A stretch of 15,349 nt of DNA from JAQVWU01 sp964628455 (GCA_964628455.1 CAZVPD010000094.1:1-15349); one strand, 5' to 3'. Positions 1-8,748 are shown, numbered from the stretch's first letter. Numbers and translations: made by a program. Notes: a model not told the origin generated them from the letters alone.

Positions 1-77
1 TGCATACTAACAGTATATCTTTACTGGGGTGCAGTTAATTTTACATTCTGCCTATCATATTATTTTTAAATAAACGG

Positions 78-86
78 TGTTATAAT
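78..86 (+). promoter_or_regulatory. Extended -10 promoter of the SDR-to-GH2 operon
   Basis: A perfect TATAAT lies at 81-86 and is preceded by TG at 78-79, giving the extended -10 form TGnTATAAT. No good -35 hexamer sits 17 bases upstream, which is tolerated by extended -10 promoters. It lies 31 bases before the first start codon. The minus-strand operon at 11115 has the same TGTTATAAT core. Seen directly; promoter function is inferred. Confidence 0.6.
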
Positions 87-117
87 GAAATTTAAATAAA
101 TATAAAGGAAATATGTC

Positions 118-891
118 ATGTTTTCACTAAAGGGAAAGACTGCGCTTATCACAGGTGCTTCTTATGGTATCGGATTCGCCATTGCCAAAGGATACGCGGA
201 AGCGGGAGCGGAAATTATATTTAACGAGATCAGCGAACCTCTGCTGTTACGCGGAATGAATGCTTATCGGCAGTGCGGAATCGAAGCAAAAGGATATGTG
301 TGTGACGTCACCGATGAGGCGGCGGTTGCCGAAACAACCGCCGGGATCGGGCCCGTCGATATACTTGTCAACAATGCGGGGATCATCAAACGTATTCCGA
401 TGTGTGAAATGTCTGCCGAAGATTTCCGGAAGGTCATTGATGTTGATCTGACCGGTGCATTCATCATGGCAAAGGCGGTGCTGCCGTCTATGATCAAAGC
501 CGGGCATGGTAAGATCATCAATATATGTTCCATGATGAGTGAACTCGGAAGGGAAACCGTTTCTGCTTACGCTTCAGCCAAAGGAGGGCTGAAAATGCTG
601 ACACGGAACATTACGAGTGAATTCGGGCGTTATAATATCCAGTGCAACGGCATCGGCCCAGGTTATATCGCAACACCGCAGACGGAGCCTCTTCGCGAAC
701 CTCAGCCCGATGGCACGCTTCATCCGTTTGACGCATTCCTGCGAGCGCGGACACCTGCGGGGCGCTGGGGAACGACCGAGGATCTGATAGGTCCGGCGAT
801 CTTTCTTGCATCCGAAGCGTCGGATTATGTCAACGGACAGATCCTGTATGTAGATGGCGGATTGCTCAGCTACATCGGACGGCAGCCGTAA
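118..891 (+). CDS. SDR-family oxidoreductase, gluconate 5-dehydrogenase type
   Basis: This is a classical short-chain dehydrogenase/reductase of 257 residues, the usual length. The cofactor motif TGASYGIG is at residues 12-19, NNAG at 85-88, the catalytic serine at about 138, and YASAK with Tyr151 and Lys155. The stretch from the catalytic serine to the C-terminal VDGG and the ending YIGRQP matches the gluconate 5-dehydrogenase (IdnO/Gno) subfamily as I know it. That subfamily reversibly reduces 5-ketogluconate to gluconate with NAD(P)H in the cytoplasm. In carbohydrate loci close relatives may act on other sugar acids or ketoses, so the exact substrate is open. The start at 118 is supported by AAAGGAA at 104-110; the ATG at 113 is out of frame. 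It is the first gene of the operon, 11 bases before the next start. Confidence 0.88.
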   Translation: MFSLKGKTALITGASYGIGFAIAKGYAEAGAEIIFNEISEPLLLRGMNAYRQCGIEAKGYVCDVTDEAAVAETTAGIGPVDILVNNAGIIKRIPMCEMSAEDFRKVIDVDLTGAFIMAKAVLPSMIKAGHGKIINICSMMSELGRETVSAYASAKGGLKMLTRNITSEFGRYNIQCNGIGPGYIATPQTEPLREPQPDGTLHPFDAFLRARTPAGRWGTTEDLIGPAIFLASEASDYVNGQILYVDGGLLSYIGRQP

Positions 892-902
892 GGAGGAGCA
901 GA

Positions 903-2072
903 ATGGAAATTCAATGTACCTGTCAAAAAGGACACCATAAGGTGCCGGTAAAGAAAATCGAAATATCCGAGTATGCGACAGAAAAAGTTCCCGATATTCT
1001 TTCGGGATATAAAAAGATATACATGGTTGCAGATGAAAATACGTATAAGGCAGCCGGTGAACGCGTAAAAATGCTTCTGGAGACCGCCGGAATACTCTCT
1101 CACATCTGTATCCTTCCCGCAGGGGCGACAGCCACGGCTGAAACGGTCGGAGAAGTTCTGATCAGCGCGGGAATCAGGGAAGCTGAGTATCACATCGAAC
1201 ATTTTTCGGCATTGCCTGATTATATTCTTGCTGTCGGCAGCGGATCGGTCAACGATATCTGCCGCATGGTCAGTTACCGGCTGGGACTGGAATACGGTGT
1301 TTGCGGAACAGCGCCCTCCATGGACGGTTATGCTTCGGTCGTCGCGCCTCTGATCGTACAGAACCGAAAGATCGTCTATGACTGTACCATTGCCAGGCAT
1401 ATCATCATCGATCTGAATATCTGCGCCCGGGCACCGTATCCTCTTTTGGAGGCAGGTGTCGGAGATATGATCGGAAAGTATGTCGCTATCCTCGACTGGA
1501 AATTATCGCGGCTGATGACAGGCGAATATTATTGTGAAACCGTCGCCGATAATGTACTCGGTGCAGCCGGGCGATGTATCCTTGCGGCAAAAAATCTTCC
1601 CGGCCGGTGTCCGCAGGACATACGCAGCATTGTTGAGGGATTGATTGATTCGGGCCTGGGCATCGCATATACGGGAACATCCCGTTCGGCTGCCGGGACG
1701 GAGCATATGATCGGTCAAACATGGGAAATTATGGATCTTGAAAATCACCGTCCGAATCATCTGCACGGCATTGAAGTCGGCGAGGCAACATTCACGGCAA
1801 TATCCATGTTCCGCAGACTGCACACGGAATCTCCGGACAATAAAATAAAGGCGTTGGTTGAGCGGTTTCTTCCTTTTTTTGAAAATGTCTGTGAACTGCA
1901 AAGAATACTGCACCTTCCTTTTGCTGTCACCGACAAGAGGCTCTTCACCGAAGGGGTGCTGCGCGGCAGAACCTTCCGTGAAAGATACACGTTGCTGCAG
2001 TATCTTTATGACCGTGGTCAGCTGGAGGATTACGCGGAATCTGCCTACACGGAAACCATGGATATACAGTAA
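903..2072 (+). CDS. sn-glycerol-1-phosphate dehydrogenase (AraM/EgsA type)
   Basis: This 389-residue protein has the diagnostic features of bacterial glycerol-1-phosphate dehydrogenases of the iron-containing alcohol dehydrogenase superfamily. There is a nucleotide-binding GSGSVND at residues 112-118, APSMDGYAS at about 137-145, and a metal site formed by Asp188 (in GVGD), His268 (in GTEH) and His288 (in HLHG). Known members interconvert dihydroxyacetone phosphate and sn-glycerol-1-phosphate with NAD(P)H, using Ni or Zn. In Bacillus, AraM supplies glycerol-1-phosphate for an ether lipid, yet the gene sits in the arabinose operon, so homologues do occur in sugar-utilisation loci. A strong AAGGAGGAG precedes the start and the gap to the SDR gene is 11 bases, so both are co-transcribed. 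Whether it makes or consumes glycerol-1-phosphate here is not shown. No key residue is missing. Confidence 0.9.
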   Translation: MEIQCTCQKGHHKVPVKKIEISEYATEKVPDILSGYKKIYMVADENTYKAAGERVKMLLETAGILSHICILPAGATATAETVGEVLISAGIREAEYHIEHFSALPDYILAVGSGSVNDICRMVSYRLGLEYGVCGTAPSMDGYASVVAPLIVQNRKIVYDCTIARHIIIDLNICARAPYPLLEAGVGDMIGKYVAILDWKLSRLMTGEYYCETVADNVLGAAGRCILAAKNLPGRCPQDIRSIVEGLIDSGLGIAYTGTSRSAAGTEHMIGQTWEIMDLENHRPNHLHGIEVGEATFTAISMFRRLHTESPDNKIKALVERFLPFFENVCELQRILHLPFAVTDKRLFTEGVLRGRTFRERYTLLQYLYDRGQLEDYAESAYTETMDIQ

Positions 2073-2097
2073 ATAATCAGAAAGCAGGTTCGGTATC

Positions 2098-3228
2098 ATG
2101 AACGTAAACAAAGATGACGCACTGCTCCCCGCACACTTTCTGTATGAACCCGTCGGAAGTGACCCGGATTGTCGTTTTGCAAATAAAAACCGTCTTTTTC
2201 AAGGTATACCGGCGATCGAATATACCGGCAGCGGACGTTTTTTTATTGCGTTTTACGGCGGAATGCACGGTGAAGAAAGCGGTAATTTTGTGATTGTATT
2301 GAAATGCGATGCCGGACAGACGGATTTTGGCGAACCGTATATAATCATCGAACCGCCGGTACCGATATGCCGTACCTTCGACCCCTGCCTTTGGATCGAT
2401 CCCTCTGGGCGTCTCTGGCTGTTCTATGCGCAAAGCTATACCTATATAGACGGCAGACTCGGAGTCTGGGCAGCTGTCTGTGATGATCCCGACGCCGAAA
2501 AACCGCATTTTACCGAACCGCGTCGAATTGCAAACGGTGTCATGATGAATAAACCGACGCGGCTTTCCACAGGCGAGTGGCTTCTCTCCTGCTCCATCTG
2601 GTGTGATGAGGATTCCGAATGGAATGATCTTCCGGAAGAGCGGTTTTCAAATGTATACTGCTCGAAGGACGACGGGATGACGTTCGTCCGGATCGGTCAT
2701 ACCGACTATGCGGATCGCAGTACGGATGAACCGATGGTTGTCGAAAAACAAAACGGTCGGTTATGGATGTTGATTCGCGGCAGACATGGGATCGGACAGT
2801 CTTTTTCCGATGACCGGGGTTATACATGGTTTGGTACCGGTTTCAGCGGGATTGATAATCCGTGTTCCCGCTCCCATATCCGCAGATTAAACAGCGGCAG
2901 GCTTCTGCTTGTGAATCACAGGAATTACCGGGTGCGAAACAGGGAGAATATCGATGTCGGCTCAGGCAGAAACAACCTGACTGCGATGCTCTCGGAGGAT
3001 GACGGAAAAACCTGGTCCGAAGGACTGCTCCTTGACGCGCGGGAGGAAGTCTCGTATCCCGATATGACCGAAGATCAACAGGGAAGACTCTATATCGTTT
3101 ACGACAGGGAACGTTTCGGTGCGCGGGAAATCCTGCTGGCCTCGGTAACAGAAGAGGATATTCTTGCACAGCGGCTTGTTTCCCCGGGATCCTATCTGCA
3201 GAAAATCATCAATCGCGGCGGTGTATGA
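2098..3228 (+). CDS. Sialidase-fold (BNR/Asp-box) beta-propeller protein, substrate unknown
   Basis: This 376-residue protein has no signal peptide. It contains three Asp-box motifs (S-x-D-x-G-x-T-W/F) at residues 189-196, 237-244 and 299-306, spaced as in six-bladed sialidase propellers. The N-terminal FRIP motif that supplies an essential arginine in GH33 sialidases is replaced by FQGIP (34-38), so true sialidase activity is doubtful; automated pipelines would probably still call it exo-alpha-sialidase. A C-terminal segment around SYPD (319-322) and the GRLYIVYDR strand resemble the last blade of the family. The gene follows the dehydrogenase by 25 bases, with only a weak, distant AGG as ribosome binding site, suggesting lower or coupled translation. 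A role in cytoplasmic processing of an imported glycan is inferred from its neighbours. Confidence 0.82.
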   Translation: MNVNKDDALLPAHFLYEPVGSDPDCRFANKNRLFQGIPAIEYTGSGRFFIAFYGGMHGEESGNFVIVLKCDAGQTDFGEPYIIIEPPVPICRTFDPCLWIDPSGRLWLFYAQSYTYIDGRLGVWAAVCDDPDAEKPHFTEPRRIANGVMMNKPTRLSTGEWLLSCSIWCDEDSEWNDLPEERFSNVYCSKDDGMTFVRIGHTDYADRSTDEPMVVEKQNGRLWMLIRGRHGIGQSFSDDRGYTWFGTGFSGIDNPCSRSHIRRLNSGRLLLVNHRNYRVRNRENIDVGSGRNNLTAMLSEDDGKTWSEGLLLDAREEVSYPDMTEDQQGRLYIVYDRERFGAREILLASVTEEDILAQRLVSPGSYLQKIINRGGV

Positions 3229-3251
3229 AATAAAACGATCATGGAGGATAT

Positions 3252-4703
3252 ATGGAACGATTTCTTGCTGTTATACTTGCCGTACTGTTTCTCTGCACAG
3301 CCTGTTCTTCCGGCACGGAACTGCAGCAGTCTGATGTTTTGACGGCAGGCGGAACATCGGCGCATACAGATGTTTCCGAAAACTTGTCGCCGGACATTCC
3401 CGCTGCCGACTATAGCGGATACGAATTTCGTGTTTATACGACCGATATTCAAAAAAACGAGACTGCGTATCATGAAATTTACAGTGAAGAGGAAAACGGG
3501 GAACCCGTCAATGATGCCGTATACAGGCACAATTCCGTTATTTCGGACAAGTATAATATCAGTATCAGCGGATTATTTTACGGTTTGTTTGATTATACTG
3601 ATTTTATAAAAGCGGTGACGGCAAACGAAGACGCCTATGATATAATCATGCCGAATATCGCGTCCGCCATGAATTTTGCCGCGTCGGGATATTTACAGGA
3701 GATAAATAAAATTCCTTATATGGATTTTTCCAAACCATGGTGGCTTGAAAATTCCGTAACGGAAACGTCGATTCTGAAAAAAAGCTTTCTTGCTGTCGGA
3801 GATATTAATTTAGCATCCTATGAATCAACGCCGGTTATTTTTTTCAACAAAAAAATGGCGGAGGCATATGAAATCACAAACCTTTACAGTATTGTCGATA
3901 CAGGAAAGTGGACATACGATACAATGCTCGAATACTGCACGAGTGTCGGCACAGACCTGGATGGCAACGGTATACTCGACGGAAACGACAGTTACGGACT
4001 TGCACTGAACTCCTTTTCTGTTTTTACGATGACTTACGGCGGAGGTTTCCGTCTGATTACAAAGGACAAGGATGATGTTCCGCATATAACATACAGCGAA
4101 GGATTTGTCTCATTTCTGCAGCGGCATATCGGAGAGGTAGCGTCCAACGAAAGCATTCTGAACGGCGACACAATTGCCAACGGTGATATCCTGAAAGGGG
4201 TCGAGATCCGGAAAACCGCATTTCAGGAGAACAGAGTTTTATTTTACAATGAAATGCTGACAATGGCGACCATGCTGCGCGGTATGGAAACAGACTTCGG
4301 TGTTTTACCTATGCCGAAATCTTCGGAAGAGCAGGACAGTTATTATTCTTTTTTCCATAAGACAAATTCGTCGGCGGTGACCGTACCTGTGACAAATACC
4401 GATCCCGACCGTACCGGACACATCATGGAGGATTTATTGTATCAGTCCTATCTGCTTGTTCGTCCCGCGTATTTCAACACAACCGTCGCCAATAAGCTTA
4501 TGCGGGATGAGGATTCCGAAAGGATGCTTGATTTGATTCTCGGCAATATCATTTTTGACGTCGCTTTGGAACCAGGCGTTCTTGACGATATTCGTCCGCT
4601 GTTCAACAAAGCGAATGAAGATATCGTTTCCAAACTTGAATCCAACCGCGGCAAATATGAAAAGGCGCTGCTTAAATACACGGAGGCGCTGGTTGAATCA
4701 TAA
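3252..4703 (+). CDS. ABC-type extracellular solute-binding lipoprotein (family 1)
   Basis: This 483-residue protein starts with a lipoprotein signal: Arg3, a hydrophobic stretch 4-14, then CTAC with the lipidated cysteine at 18 (Cys at -3 is less usual than Leu). A Ser/Thr-rich linker follows to about residue 50. The mature domain resembles Firmicutes carbohydrate-binding proteins, with an NDAVY motif near 87-91, a WW pair near 163-164 and a calcium-loop-like DLDGNGILDGND at 235-246. It should be anchored outside the membrane and capture a sugar or oligosaccharide for import. GGAGG at 3243-3247 sets the start, 23 bases after the sialidase-fold gene. No permease or ATPase gene lies on either side, so transport must use components encoded elsewhere or lost. 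The substrate cannot be read from the sequence. Confidence 0.88.
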   Translation: MERFLAVILAVLFLCTACSSGTELQQSDVLTAGGTSAHTDVSENLSPDIPAADYSGYEFRVYTTDIQKNETAYHEIYSEEENGEPVNDAVYRHNSVISDKYNISISGLFYGLFDYTDFIKAVTANEDAYDIIMPNIASAMNFAASGYLQEINKIPYMDFSKPWWLENSVTETSILKKSFLAVGDINLASYESTPVIFFNKKMAEAYEITNLYSIVDTGKWTYDTMLEYCTSVGTDLDGNGILDGNDSYGLALNSFSVFTMTYGGGFRLITKDKDDVPHITYSEGFVSFLQRHIGEVASNESILNGDTIANGDILKGVEIRKTAFQENRVLFYNEMLTMATMLRGMETDFGVLPMPKSSEEQDSYYSFFHKTNSSAVTVPVTNTDPDRTGHIMEDLLYQSYLLVRPAYFNTTVANKLMRDEDSERMLDLILGNIIFDVALEPGVLDDIRPLFNKANEDIVSKLESNRGKYEKALLKYTEALVES

Positions 4704-4709
4704 TGTTAG

Positions 4710-5039
4710 GAGAGACTTAACTTTACAGATGATGCGTTCAAGACCGTTCTGATTGTTGTCTATGACGTTCCATCGGAAGTTCTGGACGTTGGTCTGATGC
4801 AAGGTTCCATCCGAACGGAAGTCATTATGAAGCAATAGAATATCTGACATGCTGCAGTATATCCATTTATTTACGAATTTTACCGCGATATAATGTATAA
4901 AACAATCGGATACCGTGCGATTGGCGGAACAAATACCCGGCACACAATTCATCGATCATGTAAAGGCTTTTTCTGCGATCCCGAAATCACCTTTGAGGAT
5001 TATTTGATGAATATAAAGTATGCTGCAATACCGAAATAA
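4710..5039 (+). pseudogene. Possible decayed reading frame between SBP and GH2 genes
   Basis: The 408-base gap between the binding-protein and GH2 genes holds no intact gene. One plus frame (codons in register with 4710) reads as ordinary-looking protein sequence to the TAA at 5037-5039, interrupted only by TAG at 4836-4838 and TGA at 4845-4847. The distal part contains an ATG at 4893 and ends in an acidic segment, DPEITFEDY. I do not recognise the product. It could be the remnant of a short gene once inserted in the operon, or chance open sequence. No convincing promoter or terminator was found in the gap. Confidence 0.25.
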
Positions 5040-5111
5040 ATCACCGGACGGCAGAAAATCTCTGAAAAGCGATTGATCTGTCTTGATATGGAATACCGGT
5101 AAGGAGTTTAA

Positions 5112-7739
5112 ATGATTGAATTTTCTTTAAACGGTCTCTGGGAGTTTTTTATCTTGACTGAGGGAACTGATGTAAATCTATGCTGTTGTCCGTATACTGT
5201 CGTTGTTCCCGGAAGTTGGAGAGAAACACCGGGATTAGAGAATTATGAGGGAGCGGGATTATATCGTCATCGCTTCATGATCAGCGGACAACAGGCGGAA
5301 ATGGTCGGACTGATCTGTTTTGCCGGCGCATTCCGTTCTGCCGAGGTCTACCTGAACCGCGTATTCGCGGGAGAACACCGGGGCTTTCAGGCACCTTTTG
5401 AAATCGATGTAACCGGGAAACTCCGCGCAGGTGAAAATGTAGTGGAAGTCCGGGTGGATTCACGCCGTCCCAAAGGCGAGTTGTTCGGCTTGGGTTCCGT
5501 GTTTGAACTGGTGCCGTTTCATTTTGACGGGCTGTTCCGGGGTGTAACGCTTTGTTTATCTGAAAGAACGGCTGCGGAAGGACTTTACACACTCGTAGAA
5601 GGGGATACGGCGTTATTTCTATTCGATATACGAAGCGCTGAATTTACACGCGCGGTCATTGAATATTCCGTTTCCGATGTTTCCGGGACGATTTGCGTCG
5701 GATATTTTAAGGCTGATCTGATTCCCGGAATACAGCAGGTCCGTCACGCACAGCCGCTGCACCTGTTTTCACTCTGGAGTCCTGAAACACCGGTTTTATA
5801 CGATGTGAAAATCAATGTGACCTGCGGTGGGAAATCGGATCAAACGAACTGTCGCACGGGATTCAAACATCTGGAAACGCGGGGACGTGTATTCCGGTTG
5901 AACGGTGATCCTTATTATCTGTTGGGATACGGAGATGATTTTGTCTTTCCCGGGGGATTTCCGTTCACTGCGGACAAGACGTTCTATTATTACGGGCTGC
6001 GCCGGGCAAAAGCTTACGGCTTCAACGAAGTCCGCTGTCATTCCCATGTGCCGTTTGATGCTTTCCTGGATGCAGCAGACGAAATCGGGATGTTGGTCCA
6101 GCCCGAACTGGCTCTGGCCAATATTCCTCGTGAAATGCTGACACCGGAAAACTCTGTTCTCTATCTGAAACAATGGGAGGAAATGATCCGTGCTTTCAGA
6201 AAACACCCCTGCATTGCGATATGGTGCGGCGGCAATGAAATGGAATGGGGATATCCCTTCAGCAGCGAACTTTACCGGAAAGCCAAAGAACTGGACCCCT
6301 ACCGTCCTGTACAATCTACCGACGGCAACTTTATGTCGTGCGATGTGGATGAAACGTTCGATTGTGCCGGCATCTGTCCGGCCGAATATACAGACTATCT
6401 GCCATATCGGGAACTGAACGGAATGTTCATGCGGGATGATTGCGGCAAGCCGCAAACCGTGCATGAAATGGGGAATTATACAACAGTCTATGATATACGC
6501 GAACTGACCCGGTATACGGAATATAAACCTTCAAAACTCAAACATATGACGGAAATCGCCGCGGGTGCGATGAAAGAGCGGTATGAGATCGCCTACCGGA
6601 ACTCTCTGAGTCTTCAGAAACTGTGCCATAAGCTCAATATTGAAAAAGCACGGCTGTCACCGTACTTCTGCGGTTATCATGTCTGGACACTGACAGATTT
6701 TTATGACCTGACCCAGGGCATTCTCAACGCATTCTATGAGGATAAGGCTTTCACCGCGGAAGAGTTTGCCTCTTTCAACCGGCAAAGTGTGCTGTTGTGG
6801 GATCATGAGAGCGTTGTCTTCAGGGCCGGGGAAAAAGTTCGGATAAAGATTTGCCTGTCCCGATACGGTTCCGGCAAACCGCTTGAGGGCACTTTGACGC
6901 TTCGTCTTTCCACGGGAGCCTGTTTGCGGGAAGCGCGCCGGTTTGCGGGGCACGGACCGATGGAAGCTGCGGTCTGGGAAGTCAGTCTGCCGGATGCGGA
7001 CAGAGAGATGGAATATACACTGTCGGCATCGTTTGAAGGCGAAAATATTCGGATCGAAAACAAATGGAGCCTGTTTGCCGTACCGCAGGTCCGGCTGCAT
7101 TCCGATAAAGAAATTTACATCCATTATCTAAGCCGTCATCTTGTGGAGGGGGCCGGGGTTCCTGTGCGTCATTTTACGATTCCGCAGCCCATAGGTTCCG
7201 AACAGCTGATCATTACAGACTGCCTGTATGGAGGTATGCTTGAAGCCGTGGAACGAGGCAGTTCGATGCTGCTCCTGACCCGTCCCGGAATGTTTAAACA
7301 TATGACTGCACATAACAGCTTCAAGTCTCCCTGGTGGGAACAGGGAAAGATCTGGTATCTGAATGCCTCTAACAACGCACAAATTTCCTGTCAGATCGAG
7401 GATCACCCTGCAAACAGTATGTTACCGTATCATGGTTCCTGGAAACTGGATCTGTTCGGTCTGGTGGAACAGGCGGATGCCGTCGATCTGGATGAACTGG
7501 GGCTGGATGTTCAGCCGTTGATCTACGGCTTCAGCACTGAGCTTCACCGTATGGCATATGTTTTCACATTTGCTTTGGAAAAAGGAAAAGTTACGGTCTG
7601 CAGTCTGAATCACAGCAGGAAAGATATCACAGATCCTGCAGTGGATTATGTTCTGAAAAGCCTGATCAATAAATGTATGTCGGATGATTATGTTCCCGAA
7701 AAAAAAATCACCCGTCAGCTGCTGACGGGTGTTCTTTGA
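5112..7739 (+). CDS. Glycoside hydrolase family 2 protein (beta-mannosidase/beta-galactosidase-like)
   Basis: This 875-residue protein has GH2 architecture: an N-terminal jelly-roll sugar-binding domain (about 1-150, with YEGAGLYRHRF-like start), an immunoglobulin-like domain (about 150-255), and a TIM barrel (about 256-550). C-terminal beta domains follow. The acid/base is predicted as Glu376 in WCGGNE, the form typical of the beta-mannosidase side of the family. The nucleophile is predicted as Glu452 in VHEMG. RCHSH (308-312) matches the conserved histidine/arginine strand. GH2 enzymes cleave terminal beta-linked mannose, galactose, glucuronic acid or glucosamine with retention; the sugar here is unknown. 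No signal peptide is seen, so it is probably cytoplasmic. AAGGAG at 5101-5106 sets the start. The last 10 codons double as a terminator hairpin. It may be transcribed with the upstream genes or from an unseen promoter in the 408-base gap. Confidence 0.9.
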   Translation: MIEFSLNGLWEFFILTEGTDVNLCCCPYTVVVPGSWRETPGLENYEGAGLYRHRFMISGQQAEMVGLICFAGAFRSAEVYLNRVFAGEHRGFQAPFEIDVTGKLRAGENVVEVRVDSRRPKGELFGLGSVFELVPFHFDGLFRGVTLCLSERTAAEGLYTLVEGDTALFLFDIRSAEFTRAVIEYSVSDVSGTICVGYFKADLIPGIQQVRHAQPLHLFSLWSPETPVLYDVKINVTCGGKSDQTNCRTGFKHLETRGRVFRLNGDPYYLLGYGDDFVFPGGFPFTADKTFYYYGLRRAKAYGFNEVRCHSHVPFDAFLDAADEIGMLVQPELALANIPREMLTPENSVLYLKQWEEMIRAFRKHPCIAIWCGGNEMEWGYPFSSELYRKAKELDPYRPVQSTDGNFMSCDVDETFDCAGICPAEYTDYLPYRELNGMFMRDDCGKPQTVHEMGNYTTVYDIRELTRYTEYKPSKLKHMTEIAAGAMKERYEIAYRNSLSLQKLCHKLNIEKARLSPYFCGYHVWTLTDFYDLTQGILNAFYEDKAFTAEEFASFNRQSVLLWDHESVVFRAGEKVRIKICLSRYGSGKPLEGTLTLRLSTGACLREARRFAGHGPMEAAVWEVSLPDADREMEYTLSASFEGENIRIENKWSLFAVPQVRLHSDKEIYIHYLSRHLVEGAGVPVRHFTIPQPIGSEQLIITDCLYGGMLEAVERGSSMLLLTRPGMFKHMTAHNSFKSPWWEQGKIWYLNASNNAQISCQIEDHPANSMLPYHGSWKLDLFGLVEQADAVDLDELGLDVQPLIYGFSTELHRMAYVFTFALEKGKVTVCSLNHSRKDITDPAVDYVLKSLINKCMSDDYVPEKKITRQLLTGVL
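7699..7739. terminator. Bidirectional intrinsic terminator inside the GH2 3' end
   Basis: The arms at 7709-7719 and 7721-7731 are exact reverse complements (CACCCGTCAGC and GCTGACGGGTG, 11 bases each around one central T; a real loop would open the innermost pairs). On the plus strand the stem is followed by TTCTTTGAT. On the minus strand it is followed, after AT, by nine consecutive Ts (A-run at 7699-7707). It therefore suits both the GH2 operon and the convergent operon ending at 7858, and is stronger for the latter. The stem encodes ITRQLLTGV of the GH2 protein. Confidence 0.85.
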
Positions 7740-7857
7740 TCGGTCGGTAACTGCGGAACTGCATGGCAACCGCTTGATCCTACATGGTATAAAAAGATAC
7801 ATAATATTTATATTCTTTGTTTAATGCAGTCTGACGGATTTGTCTGTTCATCTGTCA

Positions 7858-8748
7858 TCATTCGAAATCGAAACGGTACAACCCGCCGATTGCGTCTCCG
7901 TACCAGAAGAAGCCGTGAAAAGCATGGATGAATTCGGGTTCCCGCAGCAGTCCGTATGAGCGGATATTCATGGATGCATATTGCTTTTTTGCCTGAAGGT
8001 CGATCATCCGGATTCTGCCAGGATGCCGGTCATTGTCAAAGCCTTCGGTGGAGTAAATCATACCTCCGTAATAACACGCGCCTTGCAGATAGCAGGAGTA
8101 TTCGCAGTCAAAGTAATCCCGGATATCCTCTTTTTCAAGCGTTGCCACATTTACACCATAAACAATATTCATTTGTCCGTCGGACAACTTCGGAAGATCA
8201 AAACGAAAATAGCGGGTTGTCTGTTCTTTGTCCCGCATAGTGAAGACGTAGAAGCTGCCGGTGTCTGTGTCCGTTACCATATTGCCGAACGGACGGACAT
8301 CTTCCGCCCCGTCAGATCTCCATAACGGATCATCGGTAAATCCGATGCGGATCACCTGAACAAGCTCTCCGGAAAAGGTTGTGCCGCTGCGGGTGATTCG
8401 ATATACACCGCAGCAGCCCAATAACCGGTCGCGGTCATTCGCATAGTTGTTGTAAATATTCGTATACAGCAGCGGAAACTCGTCTGTTTTATCATAATAC
8501 TCCGCGCCGAAACAGACGGCATTGCTGTGAGGTCTGAAGACATCGGTTTTATTCAGTACAAATCTGCCGGTCAGTTGCAGGTTCTTTGTATTGTATACAG
8601 AGCAGCTGCCGAGGTGGTCAAACCGAAACAGGTGTTCATCGAAGACCGCACCGTCCTGCCCGCCTTCGATTGTTCCGATATGCTCATATTTCAGATGATG
8701 GGTCGTACCGAGGGAAGAGCCCTGATAAGTATATGATTTTAAACTCAT
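7858..8748 (-). CDS. Hypothetical protein, probable beta-propeller
   Basis: I do not recognise a named family. The 296-residue product has no signal peptide or membrane segment. It is rich in short beta-strand patterns of aromatic and glycine residues, such as GGQDGAVF at 29-36, PHSNAVCFG at 73-81, YFRFDLPKL near 180-188 and GGLYRFDF at the C terminus. This resembles a propeller whose last strand closes on the N-terminal one. Such folds are frequent in glycan-processing loci as hydrolases, lyases or epimerases, but no catalytic motif can be named. A good AGAGGA lies 5 bases before the ATG, and the gap to the upstream glycerophosphodiesterase-like gene is only 14 bases, so the two are co-transcribed. 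The gene ends in tandem TGA TGA stops, about 120 bases from the shared terminator. Confidence 0.75.
   Translation of the reverse strand: MSLKSYTYQGSSLGTTHHLKYEHIGTIEGGQDGAVFDEHLFRFDHLGSCSVYNTKNLQLTGRFVLNKTDVFRPHSNAVCFGAEYYDKTDEFPLLYTNIYNNYANDRDRLLGCCGVYRITRSGTTFSGELVQVIRIGFTDDPLWRSDGAEDVRPFGNMVTDTDTGSFYVFTMRDKEQTTRYFRFDLPKLSDGQMNIVYGVNVATLEKEDIRDYFDCEYSCYLQGACYYGGMIYSTEGFDNDRHPGRIRMIDLQAKKQYASMNIRSYGLLREPEFIHAFHGFFWYGDAIGGLYRFDFE

Noticed and set aside
870..1400. Minus-strand open frame of 176 codons
   Set aside because: It lies opposite the glycerol-1-phosphate dehydrogenase gene, has no ribosome binding site, and its protein looks like an antisense shadow.
5796..6464. Minus-strand open frame of 222 codons
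   Set aside because: It lies fully opposite the GH2 catalytic domain, whose plus-strand motifs are unmistakable; no start signal was found.
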